A stretch of 64,000 nt of DNA from Planctomycetota bacterium (lineage in GTDB: Bacteria > Planctomycetota > Phycisphaerae > Tepidisphaerales > Tepidisphaeraceae), in assembly GCA_039182125.1 (NCBI GenBank), contig JBCDCH010000005.1, forward strand, positions 1 through 64,000, given 5' to 3'. The notes under the pieces were generated by a model. That model did no database searches. It was not told the origin of the DNA and saw nothing but the letters and a program-made list of their open reading frames with translations. Within the stretch, counting starts at the first letter, position 1. Each line of letters opens with the position of its first letter. Made by a program: the position numbers and the translations under genes. Shown here one piece after another: positions 34,512 through 43,261 of the stretch.

Positions 34512-35054
34512 ATGCCCCTATCGGAGAACGAGTTTGATCTCTTGGAACAGTACCTCGACGGCGAGTCCGACGAGGCTCAGGCTGCCCATGTTCGGGCGCT
34601 GATCGCGAGCCGTGACGACGCCGCCGAAGCACTGCGCGCGGCAAAAGCCCGTCGCGGGCTCCGGTCGGAAATCTTTCAACAGCAGGGCGAAGACGACGAA
34701 CAGGCGATCGACCGCATCCTTGCGGCCATCCGTGCTGAGGGGATCCGCGAGAAGTTCGCCCAAGAAGACAAAACCGGCTTCGGCTGGCGGCAATGGACCG
34801 GGCTTGCTGCGGCGTGCCTGGCGCTGGGGCTCTTCGGCGTCTTCATCGGCTATGCGACCGGTCCCGGCGGCAACGCACCCGCCACCATCACCGCACCCAA
34901 CACGTTCAACGTTCAAGTCGTCAACGACGCCGGTCAGGTCACCGAGACGTTCGTCACCGACAACTATCCCGAGGCCCGCAGCCTTGCCGACGAGCATCAC
35001 AACGCTCGCATTCTGACCAATGGCTACGAGGTTCAAAAGAGCGCCGGCCTCTAA
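34512..35054 (+). CDS. membrane anti-sigma factor-like protein
   Basis: 180 residues. The N-terminal helix LSENEFDLLEQYLDGESDEA matches the first helix of anti-sigma domains. A single membrane helix lies at about 94-115, and the rest is outside the cytoplasm. There is no HxxxCxxC zinc motif. Its place right after an ECF sigma gene (35 bases) and before a PDZ protein supports the role of holding the sigma factor at the membrane. Confidence 0.7.
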   Translation: MPLSENEFDLLEQYLDGESDEAQAAHVRALIASRDDAAEALRAAKARRGLRSEIFQQQGEDDEQAIDRILAAIRAEGIREKFAQEDKTGFGWRQWTGLAAACLALGLFGVFIGYATGPGGNAPATITAPNTFNVQVVNDAGQVTETFVTDNYPEARSLADEHHNARILTNGYEVQKSAGL

Positions 35055-35063
35055 CGCACCCCC

Positions 35064-36002
35064 ATGGCATCCCTGATTCACGTTCGCCGGTTGCGTGCGC
35101 TGTTGGCGTTGCTGACGCTCACATTCACGTCGGCTGCGTTTGCGGCGATTTCGCCGTTGTCCGAACTGTCACGCGAGGTCGAAGCCCTTGTTGCCGACGC
35201 GCTACCGATGCGGGCGACGGTCGCCGTGGACGGAAGCTGGCTCGATGCGGTGCTCATCGACGATCACGGCCATCTGCTGGTGCCGCACGTTCTCGAGAAG
35301 CGTTCCTACAACGTCACGTTCGGCGGTGAGCAGTTGTCGGCGTCGTATGTGAAAGCCGATGAGCTGAGCGCGATGACGATCCTGAAACTCGCGGCCGTAC
35401 CCGCGGAGGCCGAGGTGGTGCGCGTGGCCCGCCTGCGGCCCAGACCGGCCGAGTTGTCGGTGATTCTTTCGCCCGGCGGTGGGGCGGGTCGATTGGTGGT
35501 GTGGGACGGTGCGCCGCGTGAGAAGGCGCTGGCGGAAGGTCTGGTGATTGTCGCAGACGAAGAAGCGGAGGTAACGACCGCGCGTATTGCCGGCTTCTTG
35601 TGCGACAACGAGTTCCGGCCGCTGGACCTGGCGCAAGTCGTGGGTCTTCAACTCGCGGCCGGCCGGCCGGTGGAGCGTGTGCGGCTCGGCGTGCTCGTCG
35701 GTGTTGTGACCCGAGAATCGGCCCGAGACACCGATGGATTGGCCGAACGCAACACTCTCAAACCACGAACGGAGTTGGTCGTGCTCCGCGTCCTGCCCGA
35801 CAGTCCCGCCGAGCGGGCCGGAGTGAAGCAGGGCGACAACGTGCTGGCGTTCAACGACCGGCCTGTCACGAACCTGGCCGAGTTTGCCGCAATCCTCGCC
35901 GACACCAAGGAGACCGCGATGCTCTCGATCCTGCGCGACGGTGTGCCCATGGACCTGAAGATTGATCTCCGCCCAAGCTCGGGTGAGAAGCCGGACGCTT
36001 GA
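35064..36002 (+). CDS. PDZ-domain protein with a degenerate HtrA-like protease domain
   Basis: 312 residues. The signal peptide has LLALLTLTFTSAAFAA. Residues 45-200 follow the trypsin-like HtrA pattern (VLIDDHGHLLVPHVLEK, with the His at 75). The Asp position reads ELSAMTILKL instead of the expected Asp, and no GNSGGP serine loop is visible. A PDZ domain follows (about 215-305, with VLPDSPAERAGVKQGDNVLA). It is likely a binding protein that reads exposed tails, perhaps regulating the anti-sigma factor encoded 9 bases upstream (inference). Confidence 0.72.
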   Translation: MASLIHVRRLRALLALLTLTFTSAAFAAISPLSELSREVEALVADALPMRATVAVDGSWLDAVLIDDHGHLLVPHVLEKRSYNVTFGGEQLSASYVKADELSAMTILKLAAVPAEAEVVRVARLRPRPAELSVILSPGGGAGRLVVWDGAPREKALAEGLVIVADEEAEVTTARIAGFLCDNEFRPLDLAQVVGLQLAAGRPVERVRLGVLVGVVTRESARDTDGLAERNTLKPRTELVVLRVLPDSPAERAGVKQGDNVLAFNDRPVTNLAEFAAILADTKETAMLSILRDGVPMDLKIDLRPSSGEKPDA

Positions 36003-36129
36003 TCGGTGGACGTGCATCCACGTCATGCGGCGGACGGACGCGGTGGAAAAGATTGAATGTTCCCAAGTGCGTCCCTACAACATGGGTTCTACTGGACAGC
36101 CCCACAAGCCCCGTTCCGCCCGATCGCCC

Positions 36130-37038
36130 ATGACCGTCGCCTCGATTAATGAGCGTGCCGCCGAGGAGTATTTCCGACGCGGCCTTGAAGCCGAAGAAGC
36201 CGGTGACTTCGACAAAGCCGTCGAAACTTACCGCCGTGCCCTGAACGAAGACCCCGACCACGAAGCGACCAGCTTCCGGTTGGCCGTACTGCTCGATCGC
36301 GAAGGCGAAGACGAGGAGGCCATCGAGCTTTACGAGTCGCTGACCGCCGGCGGCGAGGTCAAAGTCGCGGCCCTGATGAACCTCGCGGTGCTCTACGAGG
36401 ATCACGATCGTTACGAGGAAGCTGCCCGCTGCCTGCGTGCCGTGCTCGAGTCCAACCCGCACCACGCCCGGGCCAAGCTCTACCTCAAGGACGTCGAAAG
36501 CGCCCTGAGCACGACGGTCCAGCAGGAGCAGCGCAAGCTCACGACCCGCGATGCCGTGCTCGATGTGCCGATCAACGACTTCGAGCTCAGCGTCCGCAGC
36601 CGCAACGCGCTCAAGAAGATGAACGTCCATACGCTCGGCGACCTTCTCAAGGTCAGCGAACAGGAGCTGATGTCGTTCAAGAACTTCGGCGAGACGAGCC
36701 TCTCGGAAATCAAGTCGCTGCTCGCCGGGCGTGGTTTGCGACTCGGCCAAGCGCTCGAAGAGGGGCCGGTCGTGCCCAGTCCGGTACCCGCTGCCGATCG
36801 CCATGCGCCCGCCGACGACATCCCCGAGGAACTGTCCGACCGGCCGATCGCCGACATGGAACTCTCGGTCCGCAGCCGAAAGGCGCTGCAGCGGCTCAAC
36901 ATCCAGACCATCGGCGAACTGTGCAGCCGCACCGAGGAAGAACTGCTCGGGTGCAAGAACTTCGGCCAAACCTCGCTCTCGGAGATCAAGCGCATCCTCG
37001 CGAGTCTAAGCCTGAGTCTGCGTCGACTGGACGACTAA
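36130..37038 (+). CDS. TPR protein with two RNA polymerase alpha C-terminal domains
   Basis: 302 residues. Three TPR units (about 10-120) are followed by a linker and two clear copies of the alpha-CTD: 146-206 (ELSVRSRNALKKMNVHTLGD and FKNFGETSLSEIKSLLAGRG) and 238-298 (ELSVRSRKALQRLNIQTIGE and CKNFGQTSLSEIKRILASLS). These modules in RpoA bind DNA UP elements and activators. The RpoA N-terminal domain is absent. A transcription-linked adaptor is likely (inference). The start could be the ATG at 36082; no clear ribosome site decides it. Confidence 0.85.
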   Translation: MTVASINERAAEEYFRRGLEAEEAGDFDKAVETYRRALNEDPDHEATSFRLAVLLDREGEDEEAIELYESLTAGGEVKVAALMNLAVLYEDHDRYEEAARCLRAVLESNPHHARAKLYLKDVESALSTTVQQEQRKLTTRDAVLDVPINDFELSVRSRNALKKMNVHTLGDLLKVSEQELMSFKNFGETSLSEIKSLLAGRGLRLGQALEEGPVVPSPVPAADRHAPADDIPEELSDRPIADMELSVRSRKALQRLNIQTIGELCSRTEEELLGCKNFGQTSLSEIKRILASLSLSLRRLDD

Positions 37039-37187
37039 ACGACCGAGTCAGTTATCTTGAGCGGGGTCGAGGGATGTCTTTGGGTTCGCGGTTCGGAAGT
37101 GCCCCGGGCCCGGAGCTTCTCTTCGAATGCGCCCGAACATGACGCGGCCGTTAACGGCGACGCAACCCACTTCCCACGGAGTACGCT

Positions 37188-38423
37188 TTGACGAAACCGT
37201 TCACGACCCGCGTTCTCACAGGCTTTGTCGCCATCGTGATCTTTGCCATCACCGGTTGTGCCAGCGACCCCGAGCCCAGCGGCGACATTCCCGGTCCGCC
37301 GACGATCCGCGTGTTGCTCGAACGGGATGCCGATGCCGCGACGGTGTCCGCGACCGGCACCGTCACCGCCGCGACATCGGGCCAAACCGCGCCGCTGCTC
37401 ATCCGTGGGAGCCAGACCGTGCGCCAGGCGGATAACGGCTGGTACATCGGTGGCCAGTATTTCCCCGGTGCCGCGCGTCTTCGGCTCACGCCCGGCACCG
37501 ACGCCCTGATCACCGTCAACGGCGAGCAAAGGCCCGGCGGCTTCGACTTCGTCACCAAGTCCGCCGGCGTGTTCGATCTGGTCAACGTCGTCGATATGGA
37601 GCAGTACCTCATCGGCGTCGTCGCCGGCGAGATGTTCAGTAGCTGGCAACTCGACGCGCTCAAGGCTCAAGCGGTGGCCGCGCGGACCTATGCGTTGTTC
37701 CAGACGAAGACGCTCGATCGTGGTCATTGGGACGTCTTCGGCGACACGCGCGATCAGGCGTATGTGCCGATCGACAAGTGGACCGACAACGACCGCCGTG
37801 CTGTCGCCGAGACGGCGGGCGTCGTGCTGGCGTTTGCACCCGATGGCAAGCCGCGCCGGATTTTCAAGGCGTATTACTCCTCGACCTCCGGCGGACCGTC
37901 GATCGGGGCCGTCGATGCGTTCGGCGATTCGCCCGTCAACCGGATCGACCCGATCAACACCCCCGTCCAATACGGAGACCTCGACAATCAAAGTTCGCGC
38001 TACCGCTGGACGATCGAGACGACCCGGCGCGAGTTTGACGCGGCCGTCAAGCGGTGGGCCGCCGATCGTAATCATCCCGCCGCCGGGCTTGGTCCGATCG
38101 TCAATGTTCAGGTCGACGCGCGCAACGACTTGCGTCGGCCGACTCGCTATGTCCTGATCGATCGATCGGGCAACACCGCAACGGTGGGGGCCGAGCCCAT
38201 GCGGAACCTGCTTGGACGGGTTGGCAAATCGTGGGGCAACTGGGTCGAGCCGACGGTCAGCGGCGAGCGGATCGTGTTCGCGGGCCGAGGCTTCGGTCAT
38301 GGCGTGGGCATGAGCCAGTACGCCGTCGAAGCCCTTGCCCAGCGTGGCGAAACGTGGGACCAGATTCTCAAGTTCTGTTATCCGAAGGTCGAATTGGTGC
38401 GTGCGTATCGCGGCAAACCCTAG
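37188..38423 (+). CDS. SpoIID/LytB-domain lipoprotein
   Basis: 411 residues starting at TTG with ACGGAG upstream. The lipobox is IFAITGC at residue 24, so the protein is probably a lipoprotein. The SpoIID domain is evident in VDMEQYLIGVVAGEMFSSWQ and LKAQAVAARTYALFQ, in YYSSTSGGPS and in GFGHGVGMSQYAVEALAQRG. SpoIID proteins cleave stem-peptide-free glycan strands of peptidoglycan. It fits the neighbouring cell wall cluster. Its stop and that of ddl lie in a TAGGAC/GTCCTA palindrome. Confidence 0.88.
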   Translation: MTKPFTTRVLTGFVAIVIFAITGCASDPEPSGDIPGPPTIRVLLERDADAATVSATGTVTAATSGQTAPLLIRGSQTVRQADNGWYIGGQYFPGAARLRLTPGTDALITVNGEQRPGGFDFVTKSAGVFDLVNVVDMEQYLIGVVAGEMFSSWQLDALKAQAVAARTYALFQTKTLDRGHWDVFGDTRDQAYVPIDKWTDNDRRAVAETAGVVLAFAPDGKPRRIFKAYYSSTSGGPSIGAVDAFGDSPVNRIDPINTPVQYGDLDNQSSRYRWTIETTRREFDAAVKRWAADRNHPAAGLGPIVNVQVDARNDLRRPTRYVLIDRSGNTATVGAEPMRNLLGRVGKSWGNWVEPTVSGERIVFAGRGFGHGVGMSQYAVEALAQRGETWDQILKFCYPKVELVRAYRGKP

Positions 38424-38437
38424 GACACGCGCACGTC

Positions 38438-39283
38438 CTACGAGACTGCCATCCGCACGAGTCGATCGACCAACTCCGGAAACTCGATCCCCGCGTATCT
38501 TGCCGCGTCCGGTAGCAAGCTCCGCGGCGTGAACCCTGGCATCGTGTTGATCTCCAAGAGGTACGGCTCGCCCGATTCGTCGAGCATCAGGTCCACCCGG
38601 CTCAGGTGACGCGCGCCGATCAACCGATGTGCCTCTAGCGACATCGCCATCACACGCTCGACAAGCTCCGCCGGGGCGTTGAGCTCGAAGCAATGCGGCG
38701 CGCCGTCCTCGGCGTACTTGCTCTCGTAGTCGAACCAGCTGTCACCCGTGTCGATGCGGATGGGCGGCAGCGGTTGGTCGTCGAGGATGCCGACGGTCCA
38801 CTCCGGGCCGACGATCAGTTGTTCGCAGATGGCCGTCGGGTCGGCCGCAAGGGCGGTATCGCGTTGCTCGACGCTCTGGCACATCGTGATGCCGAGGCTG
38901 CTGCCGCCGGCGTTGGGCTTCACCACGCACGGCGGCGGCACGTTCTGCCCGTCGGCGGGAACGGGCAGGCCGTGAGCGCGCCAGACGGCCTTCGTCCGGG
39001 CTTTGTCAAAGCCGAGCGCCGACGCGACCGACCCGCTGCCGACGAACGCGATGCCACGCCGTTCGAACTCCGCCTGTAGCACGCCGTCCTCGCCGAACGC
39101 CCCGTGCAACGCGGGGAACACCACGTCGAACAGGTCGTCGAGGACATCGAAGTTCCGCGGCGCGACGTCGCCGAGCGTCACGTCATGCCCGGCCGCGCGG
39201 AGTCCCTCGGCGATCGCCCGACCGCTCACGAGCGACACCTCGCGTTCGTTGGACGGACCGCCGGCTAGGACGAGGACGTGCAT
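38438..39283 (-). CDS. ddl: D-alanine--D-alanine ligase
   Basis: 281 residues of the ATP-grasp fold. Signatures are VLAGGPSNEREVSLVSG (glycine loop), ALHGAFGEDGVLQ, VVKPNAGGSSLGITM, LSRVDLMLDESGEPYLLEIN and TMPGFTPRSLLP. It makes D-Ala-D-Ala for peptidoglycan precursors. The ATG at 39283 has AAAGGA with a six-base spacer, while the ATG at 39289 would touch that site; I therefore chose 39283. It ends the mur run on this strand. Confidence 0.95.
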   Translation of the reverse strand: MHVLVLAGGPSNEREVSLVSGRAIAEGLRAAGHDVTLGDVAPRNFDVLDDLFDVVFPALHGAFGEDGVLQAEFERRGIAFVGSGSVASALGFDKARTKAVWRAHGLPVPADGQNVPPPCVVKPNAGGSSLGITMCQSVEQRDTALAADPTAICEQLIVGPEWTVGILDDQPLPPIRIDTGDSWFDYESKYAEDGAPHCFELNAPAELVERVMAMSLEAHRLIGARHLSRVDLMLDESGEPYLLEINTMPGFTPRSLLPDAARYAGIEFPELVDRLVRMAVS

Positions 39284-39367
39284 GATCATTCCTTTGAGCG
39301 GCGACCAGCGGGAGCTTTGCGTGGCGCCACGGGAAGCTCCCTTCGGTCGCCGCTCAACATGGCCGAC

Positions 39368-40276
39368 TTACGTCGGCCAGAACTTCACTTCCGTCTGCAA
39401 CTCGACGCCAAACTTCTCGGCCACCTTCTCGCGGACGACCGCGACCAGGTCGGTGACGTCCTTCGCGGTGCAGGGGGCGTGGGCGAGGATGAAGTTGGCG
39501 TGCTTGCTGGAAACCTCGGCGTTGCCGACGCGCATGCCCTTGAGCCCGGCCTCGTCGATGAGCTTGCCGGCCGAGGTCGTGCGGCCGTCGGGCAGCGGGC
39601 CGGGGTTGGTGAACATGCAACCGCTGCTCTTGGCATTCAGCGGCTGCGTGCTGCGCTTGTACATCCAGACTTCCTTGGTCACGTCCGTCACCGCGACCGG
39701 GTCGTCCTTCTCCAGTTCCAGTTCGGCACCGAGGATGAAGGGTGCGACGATGTTCGTGCTGCGGTAGCCGAAGTGCAGGTCGTCGGCGGTGCGCTCGAAG
39801 ACCTCGCCGGCCGCGGACATGACGGTGACCTTGGCGATGTTGTTGCCGATGTCGCCGAAGCGTCCGCCGGCGTTCATGCGGATGCCGCCGCCTACGGTGC
39901 CGTAGATCCCGGCCATGCACTCCACGCCCGCCAAGCCCTCGCGGCAGCAGCGGAGCACCATCTTCTGCATGTCGTAGCCGGCCCCGAGTTTGAGCGTCGA
40001 GCCGTCGATTTTGACGGTCTTGAACGCCGGATCGTCGAGCCGAAACACCGCGCCCGGCACGCCGTCGTCGCTGACCAGCAGGTTCGCCCCCAGGCCCAAC
40101 ACGTAGATCGGAATGTTCTCCTCGCTGCAACGCCGGGCCGCTTCACGGAGCTCGTCAACGCTCCGCGGCTGCACGAGGTACTGCGCCGGCCCGCCGATCC
40201 GATACCACGTCAACGGCGCCAGCGGCGCGTCGGGCGTGACGTAATCGAGATCGGAAAACGGAGTGGCGAGACGCAT
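39368..40276 (-). CDS. murB: UDP-N-acetylenolpyruvoylglucosamine reductase
   Basis: 302 residues. The FAD-binding domain shows TWYRIGGPAQYLVQPRSVDE, VLGLGANLLVSDDG, GIYGTVGGGIRMNAGG and YRSTNIV. The catalytic region is NAKSSGCMFTNP, with Cys in the proton-donor position where many relatives have Ser. It reduces UDP-GlcNAc-enolpyruvate to UDP-MurNAc. The order murC-murB-ddl matches the classic division and cell wall cluster. Confidence 0.95.
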   Translation of the reverse strand: MRLATPFSDLDYVTPDAPLAPLTWYRIGGPAQYLVQPRSVDELREAARRCSEENIPIYVLGLGANLLVSDDGVPGAVFRLDDPAFKTVKIDGSTLKLGAGYDMQKMVLRCCREGLAGVECMAGIYGTVGGGIRMNAGGRFGDIGNNIAKVTVMSAAGEVFERTADDLHFGYRSTNIVAPFILGAELELEKDDPVAVTDVTKEVWMYKRSTQPLNAKSSGCMFTNPGPLPDGRTTSAGKLIDEAGLKGMRVGNAEVSSKHANFILAHAPCTAKDVTDLVAVVREKVAEKFGVELQTEVKFWPT

Positions 40277-40301
40277 GGGGGAAGGGATGGTAGCGAGGTG
40301 G

Positions 40302-40393
40302 AATGACGAATGACGAGTTCCCGAATGACGAAGGAAACCCGAAGGTCGAAGTCCGAAACCTCGTCATTCGGATTTCGCCATTTATTCGTCATT
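40302..40393. repeat. repeats of AATGACGAA type between murC and murB
   Basis: AATGACGAATGACGAG on the left and CTCGTCATTCG plus TTCGTCATT on the right form an imperfect inverted repeat. The exact pair is CGAATGACGAG (40307-40317) with 40360-40370. The last codons of murC (Asn-Asp-Glu-stop) lie inside a repeat unit. Confidence 0.6.
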
Positions 40394-41821
40394 GACCAGA
40401 GTTTCCCCGACCACATGCACATCCCCCGCGCCCATGGTGACGCACAGGTCGCCGGGCTGGAGCGTTTCGCGGAGGTAGGCGTCGCAGTCGTCGAAGCCGC
40501 CGATGTGACGGGCGGGCTGGCCGGTCTTGCGGATCTCCTCGGCGAGCAGGGCGCTGCCGACGAACTTGTCCTCCGGGTCGTCGCGGACGCTGTACACGTC
40601 GGGCAGCACGACCTCGTCGGAGTCGCCGAAGCAACGGGCGAAGTCGGCCAGCAGTTGGCGGGTCCGGCTGTGCTGGTGCGGCTGGAAGACGCAGATCAGT
40701 CGGCGTGGACGGTAGCGTTGGCGCAGGGCATCGAGCGTGACGGCGATCTCGGTGGGGTGGTGGCCGTAGTCGTCGACGACGTCGGCTTCATTGAAACGCC
40801 CGAGGTGCGTCATGCGTCGGTCGGCCCCGCGGAAGGTGCCCACGTGCTCGGCGGCGACCCGTGGCTCCATCCCGCAAGCCACCGCCGCCGAGATCGCCAT
40901 CACCGCGTTGTACAGGTTGTGCTTGCCCGGCACCGAGAGCCGCAGGCCGCAGGCGATCTCGCCGCCTTGGAGAATGTCCGCCTTCCAACAGCCGGCGTCG
41001 ACGGTCGCGTTGACCCACGACCAGTCGGCGTCGTCCGCTTCACCGACCCATGTCACCGTCCGACCGCCAAGCGCGTCGCGGCTGTGGGCATCGTCGGCGT
41101 TGGCGATGACGTGTCCGCCGTCGTCCGGTGTCAGGTCGGCGAACGCGCGGAACGCGGTCTTGATGTTGTCGAGGTTCCCGTAGCAGTCGAGGTGGTCGGC
41201 TTCGACGTTGGTGATGACCGCGACGGCCGGCCGCAGGTGCAGGAACGATCGGTCGTACTCACACGCCTCGGCGACGAAGTGGGCGCCATGCCCGGACCGC
41301 GAGCCGCCGCCGAGTTGCGGCACCGTCGCACCGACGACGAACGACGGATCGACCCCGCCGGCGAGCAGGGCGTGGGCGAGCATGCCGGTGGTGGTGGTCT
41401 TGCCGTGGGTCCCCGCGACGCCGACGCCGAACCGCTCGGCCATGACTTCGCCGAGCAACTCGGCGTACTTCGTGTGCGGCTTGTCGAGACGCTCCGCCGT
41501 GGCGATCTCGGCGTTGTCATCCTTCACCGCGGCGGTGCGGACGACCAGGTCTGTCTGCCCGTTGATGAGTGTGCCGTCTTGGTCACGGCTGACAGTCGCC
41601 CCGGCAGCGGCGAGGGCGAAGGTGCGCGGGTTGAGCGACGGATCGGTGCCGGAGACGATCGCGCCACAGTCGAGCAGGATCTGGGCCAGCCCGGCCATGC
41701 CGCAGCCGCCGATGCCGGCGAAGTGAACGCGCTTGCCCGTGAACTTGCTACGCGGCGCCGGGGCGTCGATGGACCGATAAACAACGGGCTGGCGGGTCGT
41801 GGTGGCAGGCAACGCGGGCAT
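40382..41821 (-). CDS. murC: UDP-N-acetylmuramate--L-alanine ligase
   Basis: 479 residues, the family length. The UDP-binding Rossmann part is HFAGIGGCGMAGLAQILLDC, the ATP P-loop GTHGKTTTTGMLAHAL, and the central-domain carboxylate region VITNVEADHLDCYG. The C-terminal domain shows DDYGHHPTEIAVTLDALRQR. It adds L-Ala to UDP-MurNAc. Its 3' end runs into a repeat of AATGACGAA type. An MFS transporter and other non-mur genes separate it from murG. Confidence 0.95.
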   Translation of the reverse strand: MPALPATTTRQPVVYRSIDAPAPRSKFTGKRVHFAGIGGCGMAGLAQILLDCGAIVSGTDPSLNPRTFALAAAGATVSRDQDGTLINGQTDLVVRTAAVKDDNAEIATAERLDKPHTKYAELLGEVMAERFGVGVAGTHGKTTTTGMLAHALLAGGVDPSFVVGATVPQLGGGSRSGHGAHFVAEACEYDRSFLHLRPAVAVITNVEADHLDCYGNLDNIKTAFRAFADLTPDDGGHVIANADDAHSRDALGGRTVTWVGEADDADWSWVNATVDAGCWKADILQGGEIACGLRLSVPGKHNLYNAVMAISAAVACGMEPRVAAEHVGTFRGADRRMTHLGRFNEADVVDDYGHHPTEIAVTLDALRQRYRPRRLICVFQPHQHSRTRQLLADFARCFGDSDEVVLPDVYSVRDDPEDKFVGSALLAEEIRKTGQPARHIGGFDDCDAYLRETLQPGDLCVTMGAGDVHVVGETLVNDE

Positions 41822-41891
41822 GTTAGCAATTCATCGGCATCTCGCAGGTGCGGGCTGTTGGGGAAACAGCCGACGTCGATCGCCGCTTCCC

Positions 41892-41954
41892 GTAGGGCAG
41901 GCACCGCCTGCCACTGCGAGCGGCTTCGCGGTGGCAGGCAGTGCCTGCCCTACG
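41892..41954. repeat. nested-palindrome repeat (GTAGGGCAGGCAC type)
   Basis: Arms 41892-41914 and 41931-41954 pair almost perfectly around a 16-base spacer. Each arm is also its own hairpin (GGCAGGC-ACC-GCCTGCC and GGCAGGC-AGT-GCCTGCC). The TAG stop of the MFS gene at 41950-41952 is supplied by the repeat itself. Confidence 0.75.
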
Positions 41955-43224
41955 CGGAATGTTCATCCGCGAGCCCGCGGAGCTTGCGGATGTCCGGGAA
42001 CAACTCGGCCCAGATCGCGACGACGACGATCGTGCCCACGCCGCCGCTGACGACGCTGATGACGGGGGTGAACAAGGCGGCGACGGCGCCGCTCTCGAAG
42101 CCGCCCAGTTCATTGGACGAGCCGATGAACACCGCGCTGACCGCCGAGACCCGACCGCGCATCGCATCGGGCGTGGCCAATTGGATGAGCGTGTGGCGGA
42201 CCACGACGCTGACGTTGTCGAACACACCGGTGAGGAAGAGCATCGCCAGCGATAGCCAAAAGTTGGTCGAAAGGCCGAAGGCGACCGTGGCCAGTCCGAA
42301 GCCGACGATGCAGACGAGCATCGTCACCCCGGCCCGGCGCATGGGCGGCAGATATGCCAGCGTGAGCGCGGTGCAGAGGGCCCCGGCTGCCGGGGCCGAC
42401 CAGAGCAGGCCGAGCCCGATCTCACCAACACCGAGAATGTCCTCCGCGAAGATGGGCAGCAGATACACCGTCCCGCCAAGCAGCACCGCGAAGAAGTCCA
42501 GCGAGATCGTCCCCAGCAGAATCTTCCGCCGCCAGACGAACGACAATCCCTCCACCAAATCACCAAACACGCCGGCCATCCCCTTGGGCGTCGTGCTGGG
42601 CGGCGGCTTTGTGTCCACGCGCAGACGCAACAGCAGCACGATGAACAGCAGGCTCGACCCGGCCGCGATGAAGTACGTCGCCGGCACGCTCCACGCCAGA
42701 ACGAACCCGCCCAGCGCAGGCCCGAGCAGTGCCGATAGCTGCCCGCTGCTGCTGCGCCACTTCACCGCGTTCTCGAATGTTTCCCTCGGCACGATCATTG
42801 GCAGCAGCGCCGTGCGCGCCGGCCACGCCGTCCGCAGAAATACCGCGTCCATGAACAGGATGAAGTACATCCACCCGATCGGCCCCTCGAAGTACGAGAG
42901 CAGCCCAAGTCCGATCGACGTGAGCGTCGCGCCGCCCAGACCGAAGAGCATGATCAGCCGTCGGTCGATCCGATCCGCCAACACTCCCGCCGGGAGCGTC
43001 AGCAGCAGCATCGGCAGCGCCTGCAACAGTCCGACCCACGCCAGGCTCATGGCACTGCCAGTGCGTTGGTAGAGTTCGAAGCCGATGGCCAGACCCTGAC
43101 CCGCAGTGCCGATGCTCACCAACGTCGTGCCGGCCAGGTAATCGCGATATGCTGGGATGGCGAAGGCGGCGTAGGGCGATGGCTTTGGCGGGGGCTTTGG
43201 CGGGGGCTTGGGCGGAACGCTCAC
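41950..43224 (-). CDS. MFS transporter (EntS/MFS_3-like)
   Basis: About 424 residues with about 12 membrane helices. The loop-2 signature is present as GVLADRIDRRLIMLFGLGG. FSTNFWLSLAMLFLTGVFDN-like text in the second half resembles the EntS exporter group. The N-terminus has a Pro-Lys repeat (PPKPPPKPPPKPSPY) from a short tandem DNA repeat. I set the start at GTG 43224; the ATG at 43263 would overlap the divergent SUI1 gene. The substrate is unknown. It interrupts the cell wall cluster. Confidence 0.85.
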   Translation of the reverse strand: MSVPPKPPPKPPPKPSPYAAFAIPAYRDYLAGTTLVSIGTAGQGLAIGFELYQRTGSAMSLAWVGLLQALPMLLLTLPAGVLADRIDRRLIMLFGLGGATLTSIGLGLLSYFEGPIGWMYFILFMDAVFLRTAWPARTALLPMIVPRETFENAVKWRSSSGQLSALLGPALGGFVLAWSVPATYFIAAGSSLLFIVLLLRLRVDTKPPPSTTPKGMAGVFGDLVEGLSFVWRRKILLGTISLDFFAVLLGGTVYLLPIFAEDILGVGEIGLGLLWSAPAAGALCTALTLAYLPPMRRAGVTMLVCIVGFGLATVAFGLSTNFWLSLAMLFLTGVFDNVSVVVRHTLIQLATPDAMRGRVSAVSAVFIGSSNELGGFESGAVAALFTPVISVVSGGVGTIVVVAIWAELFPDIRKLRGLADEHSA

Positions 43225-43261
43225 GTGCCGCGACCCTAGCACGGTCGCTCTACGATCGGGC

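Noticed and set aside
40310-43072. Very long plus-strand open frame (920 codons) opposite murC and the MFS gene
   Set aside because: It runs antisense to clearly homologous genes and its translation is composition-driven; high GC makes such shadows common.
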